This document shows, piece after piece, positions 1-8,033 of a stretch of DNA of 26,231 nucleotides. Each line of letters starts with the position of its first letter. Within the stretch, counting starts at the first letter, position 1. The DNA is from a virus, in IMG/VR virus record IMGVR_UViG_3300020198_000086, positions 1-26,231 of that record; one strand, given 5' to 3'. The position numbers were made by a program, and so were the translations under genes. The notes beneath the pieces were generated by a model. It searched no databases. It worked only from the letters and a program-made list of their open reading frames with translations, and had not been told where the DNA came from.

Positions 1-1455
1 ACGCACTGATAGTTCGCAAAGATCCTCTAACTCATCATCAGACTTGACTCTACCAACATTAATCGCTGACAGAATACACAGTGCAATCTCACCGTGTTCG
101 TCATCAATATGCTGAAGAGGATATGTTGGTAGTGTAATTTCCTGACACAAATTGCTCATCTCAACCTTATCTTTAAATGAGGAGTGAGAGTTGCAGTGGT
201 CTATGTTCATAATATAGACACGACCCGTTTCAGCGCGTTCTTTGAGTAAATTGAGAATAAGTTCTTGTGCCTTAAGAGTCTTCTTTGGAATGGACGCATC
301 CTTTTCATATTGAACGTATAACTCATCAAAACCAGAGAGTCCAAAGCAATCATAAAGTCCAGGAACATCATGTGGGGAGAAAAGCGTGATCTCACCGTCT
401 TGAATAAATCTTTCATAAAATAATTTAGAAATCTGAATTGAGTAGTCAAGTTTGCGAACACGATTATCTTCGGTTCCTTTATTATTTTTGAGCACCAAAA
501 TATCTTCTATTTCTTGGTGCCAGATTGGGAAGTGGACTGTTGCGCTTCCGCCTCGTATGCCATTTTGAGTGCAGCATCGGACAGTTGCCTCAAACTTTTT
601 GAGAAATGGGACAACACCTGTGTGTTGAACTTCTCCGCCTCTGATTTTGCTGTTGATACCCCTGATGCGACCTGCGTTGATGCCGATGCCCGCCCTTTGT
701 GCAACATATCTGCCAATAGCCATATCGCTACTAAAGATACTATCGAGGGTGTCATCAACATCAACAAGAACACAGCTAGCGAATTGTCTAAGTGGCGTTC
801 GCACTCCTGCCATGATGGGCGTGGGAATGTTGATTTTGTGTTTTGAGATTGCGTCATAGTACCTCTTTACATAAGAGAGACGAGTTTCTTTTGGATAATC
901 TTGAAACAGAGTTGCAGCAATCAAAATGTACATGTATTGAGGAGTTTCATACTTCTCATTATTACTACGATCCTGTACCAGATACTTGTCATTAACCTGT
1001 CTAAGACCTGCGTAGGTGAACAAATAATCTCTATCGTGAACAACAAAAGAATTAATTTTATTCCATTCATCATCGTTATATTGATAACAAAGATGAGGAT
1101 CATAGATTCCCAGTGAAGCACCACGAACTACATGATTTTTTACTGGAGGAAATTCTACTTTCCATTCAGGCCCAAAGACATGTTTATATAGACCAAAAAG
1201 AAGCAAACGAGCAGCAACAAACTGATAGTTTGGGTTATCAAGAGAAATAAGATCACTAGCTGATCTGACCAAAATTTCTTGAATTTCGTCGGTGGTAATG
1301 CCATCATAAAATTGTAGTCCAGATTGAATTTCTACTTGTGATGGAGAAACGCCACTAAGTCCTCCACATGCACACTCAACCATTGAGTGAATTTTGTCAA
1401 GATTTAAATGTTCAAAAGATCCATTACGTTTTTTAACTTTTGTTCCGTTGCTCAT
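1..1455 (-). CDS. nrdA: Ribonucleoside-diphosphate reductase alpha subunit, class Ia (N-terminal 485 codons, runs off the left edge)
   Basis: The frame is open from the ATG at 1455 to base 1, so the C-terminal part lies outside the window. The product would reduce ribonucleotides to deoxyribonucleotides with an NrdB partner, supplying the phage with dNTPs. Residues matching the class I catalytic set are visible: Cys228 in the ASCVLVDVDD segment and Cys460 in ALCILSAINVG as the redox pair, and Asn435, Cys437 and Glu439 in NLCQEI as the radical-site residues (E. coli C225, C462, N437, C439, E441). An N-terminal ATP-cone-like segment covers roughly residues 5-90. The start overlaps the primase stop as ATGA, so the two are probably translationally coupled. 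No intron or inserted endonuclease is seen in this part. Confidence 0.95.
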   Translation of the reverse strand, partial: MSNGTKVKKRNGSFEHLNLDKIHSMVECACGGLSGVSPSQVEIQSGLQFYDGITTDEIQEILVRSASDLISLDNPNYQFVAARLLLFGLYKHVFGPEWKVEFPPVKNHVVRGASLGIYDPHLCYQYNDDEWNKINSFVVHDRDYLFTYAGLRQVNDKYLVQDRSNNEKYETPQYMYILIAATLFQDYPKETRLSYVKRYYDAISKHKINIPTPIMAGVRTPLRQFASCVLVDVDDTLDSIFSSDMAIGRYVAQRAGIGINAGRIRGINSKIRGGEVQHTGVVPFLKKFEATVRCCTQNGIRGGSATVHFPIWHQEIEDILVLKNNKGTEDNRVRKLDYSIQISKLFYERFIQDGEITLFSPHDVPGLYDCFGLSGFDELYVQYEKDASIPKKTLKAQELILNLLKERAETGRVYIMNIDHCNSHSSFKDKVEMSNLCQEITLPTYPLQHIDDEHGEIALCILSAINVGRVKSDDELEDLCELSVR

Positions 1456-2429
1456 ATTTTTTTCCAATCAATTAATTTAACTTTAGCCTCTAGTCCACTA
1501 TAGACATTTGATTCTACTATATGTTGAACATTTAGTCCAGAAAGAACCATATCATTTATGTCTTTTTCCTTTACCTCCTTTGGCCAGATGACAATATTTT
1601 CTCCAGAAGAAATAGCTTTTTCATATCTGTTAACAATTTGTTTGTTTCTTGGTTCGTTATCAAATACTAGTACTCGGTTTGGAAATATATCTGAATTCAA
1701 TTGAACGTCTGCACCACACATCGCCATACTATTAGACAGAAAAAGAGAGTCAAATGGACCCTCTGTAACGTAAATAGTATTCGCTGTGTTTATACGATCA
1801 AGTCCAAATAATTTAGGATGGTCATCATCCAGGAGTACTGTGATATACCTAAGCTTTGTATTTTTGTCAAGAGACCTACCTTGATATCCGAATAGTTTTC
1901 CATCTAATGTTTTGAGTGGTAATACAATTCTAGGTTCCTTAACGGTTGAATCAACTTTGGCCCAGGATGCAAAATCTTCAACGAAGTATATTTGTGAGAA
2001 ATATTTCTCTGGTATTTGCCGTGATTGAAGATATGTCCTGGCCGGGTGTATAGTATTTAGGTCTGCGATACTTTTAAGATCAAAATCTTTTTTTTGAAAC
2101 TTTGGTTTTTTAAATTCAAATTTTGGTTCTTTAACTACAGTTCCCCTTCCAGTTGTACCTTCTTTAAATCTTTCCATAACATATTGATCATATACATTTA
2201 TATCAATGTCTTTAAGAAAGTTTGCAAGAGTTCTTCCAACACCACAGTTATGACATTTAAAAATCATATCTGATTTCTTAAGAAAGAAAAACCCTCTTGC
2301 ACGATTCTTATTCTTTGCAGAATCGCCGCAGTAGGGACATCTAAAATTATAGAGATAATCTTTTTTCTTTGTAAATTTTTGTAGTCTGGGCGAAATAATA
2401 TTAATGTACTTCAAGTCAACGTAGGACAT
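1452..2429 (-). CDS. 61: DNA primase, T4 gp61-like
   Basis: This 325-aa protein is close in length to T4 gp61 (342 aa). It should make the RNA primers for lagging-strand synthesis together with the gp41 helicase encoded further right. A zinc-binding module is visible near the N-terminus, with Cys31-x2-Cys34 and Cys59-x2-Cys62. The TOPRIM part shows the motif TEGPFDS (about 222-228), with the catalytic Glu, and VFDNEP (about 255-260) with the acidic residues. In T4 the gene also belongs to the replication set. Here it lies between three small unknown genes and nrdA, and its stop overlaps the nrdA start. No separate promoter was found, so it probably depends on upstream transcription. Confidence 0.93.
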   Translation of the reverse strand: MSYVDLKYINIISPRLQKFTKKKDYLYNFRCPYCGDSAKNKNRARGFFFLKKSDMIFKCHNCGVGRTLANFLKDIDINVYDQYVMERFKEGTTGRGTVVKEPKFEFKKPKFQKKDFDLKSIADLNTIHPARTYLQSRQIPEKYFSQIYFVEDFASWAKVDSTVKEPRIVLPLKTLDGKLFGYQGRSLDKNTKLRYITVLLDDDHPKLFGLDRINTANTIYVTEGPFDSLFLSNSMAMCGADVQLNSDIFPNRVLVFDNEPRNKQIVNRYEKAISSGENIVIWPKEVKEKDINDMVLSGLNVQHIVESNVYSGLEAKVKLIDWKKI

Positions 2430-2438
2430 TACAAAAAA

Positions 2439-2852
2439 TTACTTGGGTCTTTCTATTCTAACAGGTGTTGGGTTGGGTGTCAATATGTCAACAAAAAAAC
2501 TTTGTTGGGAAACGATAAATGTAGCAAAAATAATTCCTCCAGCAATTAACCATCTAAATTTAATTACATCTTCTAATTTTTTTTCTACTTCCTCAATTTT
2601 TTTTTCGACAATCAAATAATTTTCTTTATTTTCTTCTTTCATATCATTGATCATACTAACAATGATATCATCGGACTTAGAATTATGTTCTAATTTTTCT
2701 TCATGTACTGCTAACATCTTAGAAATATTTTGACTCGTCTTCCCCATTATTTGTATTGCTTCATCAATTCTTCTCATCATAATCTCATAAGAAGTAAGTC
2801 TTTCTTCTAATACAGCAATTTTTGTTTCAGCTTTTGAAAATCCACTAAACAT
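2439..2852 (-). CDS. Coiled-coil protein with one C-terminal membrane segment, function unknown
   Basis: The product is 137 aa. I chose the ATG at 2852 because it follows the upstream stop by one base and has a GAGGG Shine-Dalgarno 9 nt upstream; a TTG at 2876 would add eight residues with no good ribosome site. Residues from about 5 to 100 are charged and heptad-like, rich in Glu and Lys, and should form a long alpha-helical coiled coil. A single hydrophobic segment follows (WLIAGGIIFATFIV, roughly residues 100-115), then a short polar Pro-rich tail. The coiled coil plus one C-terminal membrane helix recalls XhlA-type proteins that accompany holins, but no sequence evidence goes beyond this topology. 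It sits in a run of small unknown genes between the Ig-like virion protein and primase. Confidence 0.75.
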   Translation of the reverse strand: MFSGFSKAETKIAVLEERLTSYEIMMRRIDEAIQIMGKTSQNISKMLAVHEEKLEHNSKSDDIIVSMINDMKEENKENYLIVEKKIEEVEKKLEDVIKFRWLIAGGIIFATFIVSQQSFFVDILTPNPTPVRIERPK

Positions 2853-2853
2853 G

Positions 2854-3336
2854 TTACTGTGCCCTCGATTGTGCAAATGCTTTTATTTTTTCATAATTAG
2901 CTGAAGATCCATTAATATTACGGATCATCTTAACTCTATTACTTGCATTTAGTTCTCTATAAAGAGAAACAATTTTTGCTGCTTCCTGTGGATTGACTTG
3001 TGTTTTTCCACCATTATCAAAAATTACATTACCACTAGATCCAGCATTAGCAATTTTTTTTAATTGATCAATAACTTTACCGCCACTTTCTTGAAGATCT
3101 TCTTCGTGCATCGCACATTTTTTACATTTTTTCTCTTCTCTTTTTTGTCTATTAGATAAAAGTTTTTTTACAAAAGATCTAACATCTTTTTTGCGACCAT
3201 CAATTCTTTTTTTAACTATTGGTTGGTCGGGTGGAAGACCAGCAATTGATTCACCAGCAACACTATTTGTTGGGGAGATACCACCTACCCCCCCAACAGA
3301 CATTTCCCACATTGAGTATAATTCTTTTTTATCCAT
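2854..3336 (-). CDS. Hypothetical protein with a basic, Cys-containing middle, 160 aa
   Basis: I do not recognise a family. The N-terminal third is Gly/Pro-rich (VGGVGGISPTNSVAG). A strongly basic stretch follows (about residues 41-73) that contains a Cys-x2-Cys pair (KKCKKCAM) followed by a Met-His, possibly half of a metal site or a redox pair. The C-terminal half looks helical (EAAKIVSLYRELNASNR). The ATG at 3336 overlaps the stop of the preceding gene as TAATG, and its own stop is one base before the next ATG, so the reading frame is well fixed by its neighbours. The basic stretch could bind nucleic acid, but that is a guess. Confidence 0.7.
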   Translation of the reverse strand: MDKKELYSMWEMSVGGVGGISPTNSVAGESIAGLPPDQPIVKKRIDGRKKDVRSFVKKLLSNRQKREEKKCKKCAMHEEDLQESGGKVIDQLKKIANAGSSGNVIFDNGGKTQVNPQEAAKIVSLYRELNASNRVKMIRNINGSSANYEKIKAFAQSRAQ

Positions 3337-3701
3337 TAGATTTTATTTAATTCTTCTAAACAATAAGTATCAAGTTGTATTTGTAGTAAAAATACATCTG
3401 GATCAATTCTATTCAAATACACTAGAAAAGATTTTAATGCTGACCAATACTGTGGTTCAAGTTTATAAAATAACAAAGGAATGCCAGCATCATCAAATAA
3501 ATTAAAAATAATGATAATATGATTTAGTAACAAATGTGTTTTGAGAAGTCCAGTTGAAAGATATTTTTTGAGTAATCTTTTGATATATTTAAATCTTTTT
3601 AGATCTTCAAAAAATTCATCTTTAGTGGAACAATGGGGGTTCTCATAATTTTTTATAGCAAATAATAAAAAATTATCTTCATTCAATTCATTAAATTTCA
3701 T
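3336..3701 (-). CDS. Hypothetical protein, 121 aa, conserved-looking cyanophage type
   Basis: A compact protein with an acidic N-terminus (MKFNELNEDNFLLFA), a basic helix (FKYIKRLLKKYL) and hydrophobic helices (LLLNHIIIIFNLFDDAGIPL). Similar small proteins occur beside structural genes in T4-like cyanophages as far as I recall, but no function is known to me. It starts 14 nt after the Ig-like virion gene, with no good Shine-Dalgarno in front, and overlaps the next gene by TAATG. It is therefore most likely the second gene of a late transcript started at the promoter at 4319-4326. There is no signal peptide; the hydrophobic stretch is interrupted by charged residues and is not a convincing membrane span. 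Confidence 0.72.
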   Translation of the reverse strand: MKFNELNEDNFLLFAIKNYENPHCSTKDEFFEDLKRFKYIKRLLKKYLSTGLLKTHLLLNHIIIIFNLFDDAGIPLLFYKLEPQYWSALKSFLVYLNRIDPDVFLLQIQLDTYCLEELNKI

Positions 3702-3715
3702 AATATATTAATTTA

Positions 3716-4291
3716 TCATGTGCCGAATGTGAGAGTAACTTCGTTAGAGATTACTTCAGTAGCACCAGCGGTTGAGTTGAGTTTGACACGATACTCATTA
3801 CCAGTAGCTGCGGCAGTCTGTCCAGCGAGAACAAGTGAAGCACTTGTAGCACCAGAGACATTCGAGAATCTACCACCAGACGTTGCTCTCTTCTGCCACT
3901 GGAAGGTAACAGACCCAACAGTAGCTGTAGCAGCAACAGTAAATGTAGCACCGCCAGAAGAAGTTGTCTGGTTAGTTGGTTGTGTAGTAATAGTAATTGT
4001 AGATGTTACATCTGCTGCGATAGTGTCATCAGCCTGAGTTTCATTAGCGTTGGTATCAGCGTTACAGAGAGTAACTAGTTTTTCTACCTTGTGACGTGTT
4101 TGTCCTTCGCAATCAGTATATGTAAAATATGACCACCATCCAGGACCGTCAATTCCTCGCTTTTTGTTTACAGCTAATTGTGCTTCTGTTTCATCAACAA
4201 AAACAATTTGTTTAGCTTGTGATGATGCTGCAATGCCACGGCCCGCCTTGGTAACGTTGGCATTACTATCTGTTCTTCCGTATAGAGACAT
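3716..4291 (-). CDS. Virion structural protein with C-terminal Ig-like domain
   Basis: The protein has 191 aa. The first about 85 residues form a phage-specific N-terminal module (MSLYGRTDSNANVTKAGRGI at the start, then a GPGWWSYFTYTD segment). Residues from about 95 to the end are a Thr/Ser/Ala-rich beta domain with the Ig pattern: SGGATFTVAATAT, a core Trp in FQWQKR, then TGNEYRVKLNST and a final strand EVTLTF. Ig-like domains on phage virions usually decorate the capsid or tail and may bind host-surface glycans. A perfect late promoter (TATAAATA) stands about 28 nt upstream of the ATG, which fits a virion protein. It is probably a decoration or tail-associated protein; the exact position in the particle cannot be read from sequence. 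Confidence 0.85.
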   Translation of the reverse strand: MSLYGRTDSNANVTKAGRGIAASSQAKQIVFVDETEAQLAVNKKRGIDGPGWWSYFTYTDCEGQTRHKVEKLVTLCNADTNANETQADDTIAADVTSTITITTQPTNQTTSSGGATFTVAATATVGSVTFQWQKRATSGGRFSNVSGATSASLVLAGQTAAATGNEYRVKLNSTAGATEVISNEVTLTFGT

Positions 4292-4318
4292 GTTATCTTA
4301 CCTATAATTTTCTATTGG

Positions 4319-4326
4319 TATTTATA
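4319..4326 (-). promoter_or_regulatory. T4-type late promoter, exact TATAAATA
   Basis: Read on the minus strand, the octamer is exactly TATAAATA, the gp55-dependent late promoter core of T4-like phages. It lies about 28 nt upstream of the ATG at 4291, so the start point should be near 4313. It drives the Ig-like virion gene and probably the three small genes after it. Confidence 0.75.
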
Positions 4327-4329
4327 AAA

Positions 4330-4515
4330 TTAGTTTCCAGGAGTTAGATCTTTGCCACCTTTTGCCTTCAATTGTCCTTGGACTTGAAGAAGGATGAGTG
4401 AAAGAATACCGTTTGATTTGACTTTTGGATTTGCTCCAAGTGCTTCAGAAACTGCAAACAAAACTGTTGCAATTAAAGCTTGATTAGCAAGACACCATGC
4501 TACAAGTGCTGACAT
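4330..4515 (-). CDS. Small hydrophobic protein, 61 aa
   Basis: The N-terminal half (MSALVAWCLANQALIATVLF and on to about residue 27) is hydrophobic enough for a membrane segment. The C-terminal half carries a second, weaker hydrophobic helix (GILSLILLQVQGQL) and ends in a polar KGGKDLTPGN tail. The gene has one of the best ribosome sites in the window (AAAAGGAGGG, 6 nt before the ATG) and a one-mismatch late promoter upstream, so high late expression is expected. It lies between two virion-like genes. A holin-like or minor virion membrane role is possible, but nothing in the sequence decides it. Confidence 0.72.
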   Translation of the reverse strand: MSALVAWCLANQALIATVLFAVSEALGANPKVKSNGILSLILLQVQGQLKAKGGKDLTPGN

Positions 4516-4551
4516 AATACCCTCCTTTTAGTTTTTAGATATGTCTTCTTC

Positions 4552-4559
4552 TATTTATT
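4552..4559 (-). promoter_or_regulatory. Late promoter, AATAAATA (7 of 8)
   Basis: On the minus strand this reads AATAAATA, one base from TATAAATA. It is about 37 nt upstream of the ATG at 4515 of the small hydrophobic protein, followed by a strong Shine-Dalgarno. It sits in the 66-bp gap after the 724-aa gene, the expected place for a separate late unit. Confidence 0.6.
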
Positions 4560-4581
4560 TTATTACGCAGTTCAAGGTGTT

Positions 4582-6756
4582 TTACGCTTTGACGCAGTTA
4601 TCAACTGTTTTACCACCTTTCTTTTTAGTCCCCGCTAACTTGTAACCTTTCCAACAAGACTTACCATCAAGTCCCTTTGCTTTTTCAATGATGATCACTT
4701 CACCATCTTCCATGACTACTTCATAAGTAGTACCCACTAATTCATCTGGCATCAGATCATCAGATTCAGTTTCTTCTTTATATCCTTTTGCTTTTGGTAC
4801 TCCTTTTGAAGGAACACAATTAGGAACTTCACGACCACCTTTCTTCTTCATACCAACTTGAGTATATCCTTTCCAGCATGGATCATCCTTCTCTTCTACA
4901 TATTCAACTTCTTCTGCTTGATTCTTGTTTTTTGCAATCATTTTGAAGTCGGTAAGTGACTTACCTTTTTTCTTCGGTCTGTCTACAGCGTTGACAATTT
5001 GATTACTAAAGTCTGGACCTTGTGTTGAAAGATCAACTTCATGAAGATTTCCTTCAATATGCATATCAGCGGATTGTTTCTTAGCAGTTGCTTTCTGTTG
5101 AACGGCAACCTTTTGCTTATTTAAGGCTAATTGTTTGTTTTGAATTTGCTGTTGTTGTGGTGACTGTTGTGATTGTGCAGGTTGAGTTGTTGGAGCAGGC
5201 TTTTTCTTTGCAACCATTTGAGGTTGCATTGGGACCTGTTCTTGCATCCCTTTAATTTTAGGATTAATCATTACTCCATCTTTTTTTTTACCAACAAGTT
5301 TAAGTTGATTCTCTGCTTCATTTATGAAATAATCAAAATCCTCATCAGAAATATTCTCAAAGATTTCTAGAACTTCATCTTCATTGAATGCAATTTCATT
5401 CTCAATAAAGTAATCTTTGAGCATATGGAACTGTTCTAGCATTTCCATATCAATCTCAAAGTCTTCCTTTACTTTCTTTCTGGGATCATTTGCTGCACCT
5501 CTTTCATAATCTGCTTTGGTATATGGTCTAAAGTCATCACGGCCGCCACCACCTTGTTTACCATAACGCTGTTGTCTTCTCTTAGCAGCTCTTTCTCTCA
5601 TTTTAGCAATAGAATCTGCTTCGTCAAGTTGTTCTGCTTCATAGATGTCAAGCATTTCATCCCAAGTATATTCAGAAAGATCGTATCCTTCATCTACAAG
5701 TTGATTTACCCAGTTCTCAAACTCTTCTCTACCAAGTTGCTTCTTCTCATTGGGAGTTAGAGCAGCAGAACCTCTCTGTGCTCCTCTTGCTGCTTGTTTT
5801 GCTTTTACCTTAGGATCATTTGATTGGTGTCCATAACCATGAAGTCCAGGGCTTGACGAAGTGGTATTACGGAAATCACCTCTTTGCTTTCTAGCATAGT
5901 TGGATCTTTGTTTTGATTTGTTAGCATCACCGTAAGTAGGTTTATTCTCAAGTGCAGTTGCTCTGTCTGCAGCTGCACCACCACCAGTTGACTTAGCAAT
6001 TTTGTTACGAATTGCAGTCTCATCATGACCACGTTTTGCCATTGCAGTTGCTTCGTCAATAGACTCTTTACGAGTTGTCATTGCTTTAGCAATTGCTGCG
6101 CGACGATTCTTTAGATACTTATCGTTCTTATCATTCTTTTTACCGTCATTATCAACGTCTGCATCTTCTTTACCAACTGGATCAAGTGCTTCAGTCTTTG
6201 ACTTCATCAAAGCACTCTTACCATACTTTGCAGTGATAGATGCTTTTACTGCATCTAATGCAGCTTGACTAGTTTTCTTGTGTTGTTCTGGATCATGCTT
6301 CTTTGCAGTTCCAGATGGTTTGGAAGGATATCTGTTGTTCCCATCAACACCGCCTCTTTCCATACGGCGATCTTTCAATCTATCCGACTCTTCTTCAGGG
6401 AGAAGTTCTACTTCTTCCTTTCTCATTTCTTTTTGTTGTTCGTTTCTCTTCGTTACTTTTTCCTTAACTTTTGCCTTAAGTTCAGGTTTTGAAGCAACAT
6501 TGTAGATAGCAAGTGTTGGAGCACTATATGACTTACCATCAAAGTGAACTTTTGTTCCCATGTAAGACATTGACTCTTCGCTGATTAAATCCATTGCATA
6601 CGCAAGAGATTCACCAGCAAGATGATTCCTGAGATAATTTTCTACAAGTTCCTCATCTCTATCGAACATCACAAGTGCTCTTTCTAAAAGGCCTTGGGCC
6701 TTCATGAGTTTACTTGGATCTACGTGAAGATAAGTAGCGAATTTAGATAGTTCCAT
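4582..6756 (-). CDS. Large charged protein with prohead-protease-like sites; likely virion-internal protein
   Basis: This 724-aa protein is highly charged, with low-complexity stretches (Gln-rich about 520-570, Gly-rich about 401-405). A calcium-loop-like DVDNDG motif (200-205) is followed by KKNDKNDKYLKNRR. Sites fitting the T4 gp21 protease rule (Ile/Leu/Ala-x-Glu before Ala/Gly/Ser) occur at AGE/S (49), IDE/A (235), IYE/A (373), LDE/A (379) and INE/A (480). Two C-terminal copies of a motif (CWKGY, then KKKGG, then NCV) give paired Cys. Similar proteins are found in cyanophage virions as far as I recall. The start overlaps the 3' end of the nucleotidyltransferase gene by 14 nt, so the two are probably co-expressed. 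An injected or scaffold-associated internal protein is the best inference; no enzyme domain is recognised. Confidence 0.75.
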   Translation of the reverse strand: MELSKFATYLHVDPSKLMKAQGLLERALVMFDRDEELVENYLRNHLAGESLAYAMDLISEESMSYMGTKVHFDGKSYSAPTLAIYNVASKPELKAKVKEKVTKRNEQQKEMRKEEVELLPEEESDRLKDRRMERGGVDGNNRYPSKPSGTAKKHDPEQHKKTSQAALDAVKASITAKYGKSALMKSKTEALDPVGKEDADVDNDGKKNDKNDKYLKNRRAAIAKAMTTRKESIDEATAMAKRGHDETAIRNKIAKSTGGGAAADRATALENKPTYGDANKSKQRSNYARKQRGDFRNTTSSSPGLHGYGHQSNDPKVKAKQAARGAQRGSAALTPNEKKQLGREEFENWVNQLVDEGYDLSEYTWDEMLDIYEAEQLDEADSIAKMRERAAKRRQQRYGKQGGGGRDDFRPYTKADYERGAANDPRKKVKEDFEIDMEMLEQFHMLKDYFIENEIAFNEDEVLEIFENISDEDFDYFINEAENQLKLVGKKKDGVMINPKIKGMQEQVPMQPQMVAKKKPAPTTQPAQSQQSPQQQQIQNKQLALNKQKVAVQQKATAKKQSADMHIEGNLHEVDLSTQGPDFSNQIVNAVDRPKKKGKSLTDFKMIAKNKNQAEEVEYVEEKDDPCWKGYTQVGMKKKGGREVPNCVPSKGVPKAKGYKEETESDDLMPDELVGTTYEVVMEDGEVIIIEKAKGLDGKSCWKGYKLAGTKKKGGKTVDNCVKA

Positions 6757-8002
6757 TCTTAGATTTCTGTTTACTACTATTTAGTGTTGTCGGATCTTTA
6801 TGTGCATATGAAACTACTGGTTGCCCAGGAGTTAAGTTTTGCAATGCAATACGATGTATATCTGTACCAACTTCCCAATGAACTTTCTCATTAATATTAT
6901 CTAACCATGTACGGAATGTTCTTCCTTCTTCATCTAGAATAATCACATAATTAGAGCCACGGAAAATGATATTACCAACAACTCCTGTACTTAGACTTTC
7001 AACTACATCCCCAACATTAAAGATACGTTCTTGAAAATATTCTTCACGCAATCCTTGTGGATCTAGTTTAGGAGCAATTTGATATAGTTCCTCTTCAAGA
7101 TTCATTGAACGACGAACCTGCATATAAATTGCTTTCGCGTCTGCAGATTTTACATCCTTCGGAAGTCCCTTTTTGAATGCATCATAATCATTATCTTGAG
7201 CTGCTTTTCTCATCTTAGATGCAGACATTCCTTCTACATCCTCTGAGTCAGGATCTCTTTCACCAGCACTTACAATATCAAGTTTGCCAAAGTTATATGT
7301 TTTTCCATTATATTTACCAGTGATGCTTGTGAATTCTTTTACACGGTCATCACCAACAACAATTTTAACTTTGTCGTATCCTTGTGCATGTAAACCCTTT
7401 AAAACATCAAAAATGTTTCTGCCACCTGAAGGATCATTAACAATATTTCCAGCATGATGTGGGAACATTGTTTGCATCACATTTGTTTTAGTCTGAAAGT
7501 CCAGAGGATTCTTTTTAGGATCCTGTGATTGACTTGGATAGATCATATAATCTGAACCATCCTTATAAGCCTCATCAGCAACTCGATCAATTAATTTAAG
7601 ATGACCAGCATGAGGAGGATTAAATCTACCAAATGTAATTACAACAGATCCTCCACCTTCATTACGAGGAACCATAGGTTCTTCTTCTGAAGTCTTTTTA
7701 TCTTTAGGTTGTTCTTTTTGAGGTTCTTGTTGAACTTGTTGTGCAGGCATCTGGCCAGCAGCAGGCGTTTGTCCTGCTTGTTGTTGTGATATTGGAGGAG
7801 TTGTTAGGGGTTCACCAGATGTCAAACGTTTTTTTTCTTCTGGACTTAGTGGAACAAGACGGGTGCCACCTTCAGCTTTGGCAACAATGTTACCCTTTGT
7901 ATCCGCGTAATATCCCTTTCCTGTATGTACTAATCCTTTCTTCTCCGCTTCTAATCCTGCCTTAGTTCTAGATTCATTCAAAAAGTCGTTAAAAGATTTC
8001 AT
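6743..8002 (-). CDS. HxGH nucleotidyltransferase (cytidylyltransferase/NMN adenylyltransferase-like) with capsid-targeting-like N-terminus
   Basis: The 419-aa protein contains a HIGH-superfamily nucleotidyltransferase core at about 119-300: GRFNPPHAGH (125-134) is the nucleotide-binding motif, and SASKMR (260-265) matches the ISSTxxR-type second motif. Family members join a nucleotide to a phospho-compound, making for example CDP-alcohols, NAD or CoA precursors; the substrate cannot be told here. The first 11 residues, MKSFNDFLNES, match the T4 internal-protein targeting peptide (MKTYQEFIAE before Ala) and the gp21 cleavage rule, suggesting packaging inside the capsid. Residues 12-118 include a Gln/Pro-rich linker. 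Residues about 327-372 (IFNVGDVVESLSTGVVG) look like a small SH3/KOW-type beta domain. A late promoter is present just upstream. Confidence 0.85.
   Translation of the reverse strand: MKSFNDFLNESRTKAGLEAEKKGLVHTGKGYYADTKGNIVAKAEGGTRLVPLSPEEKKRLTSGEPLTTPPISQQQAGQTPAAGQMPAQQVQQEPQKEQPKDKKTSEEEPMVPRNEGGGSVVITFGRFNPPHAGHLKLIDRVADEAYKDGSDYMIYPSQSQDPKKNPLDFQTKTNVMQTMFPHHAGNIVNDPSGGRNIFDVLKGLHAQGYDKVKIVVGDDRVKEFTSITGKYNGKTYNFGKLDIVSAGERDPDSEDVEGMSASKMRKAAQDNDYDAFKKGLPKDVKSADAKAIYMQVRRSMNLEEELYQIAPKLDPQGLREEYFQERIFNVGDVVESLSTGVVGNIIFRGSNYVIILDEEGRTFRTWLDNINEKVHWEVGTDIHRIALQNLTPGQPVVSYAHKDPTTLNSSKQKSKNGTI
6778..6785 (-). promoter_or_regulatory. Possible weak late promoter (ACTAAATA)
   Basis: On the minus strand the octamer matches TATAAATA at 6 of 8 positions and continues with GTAGTA, like the element before the 8002 gene. 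It is 22 nt upstream of the ATG at 6756, inside the 3' end of the preceding gene. It may boost the 724-aa gene separately, but the match is weak. Confidence 0.3.
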
Positions 8003-8025
8003 TAAGATAGGTAAGGACTATATAC

Positions 8026-8033
8026 TATTTATT
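8026..8033 (-). promoter_or_regulatory. Late promoter, AATAAATA (7 of 8)
   Basis: On the minus strand this reads AATAAATA followed by GTATATAG, 24-31 nt upstream of the ATG at 8002. It overlaps the last bases and stop codon of the ligase-like gene, so late transcription of the nucleotidyltransferase and 724-aa genes can start without passing through the ligase-like gene. Confidence 0.6.

Noticed and set aside
507-857. Minus-strand 116-aa ORF beginning MTQSQNTKS
   Set aside because: It lies in another frame of nrdA, whose conserved motifs (ASCVLVDVDD and others) run through the same bases.
3720-4037. Plus-strand 105-aa ORF
   Set aside because: Complementary to the low-complexity Thr/Ala-rich Ig-like domain; such repeats keep the opposite strand open by chance.
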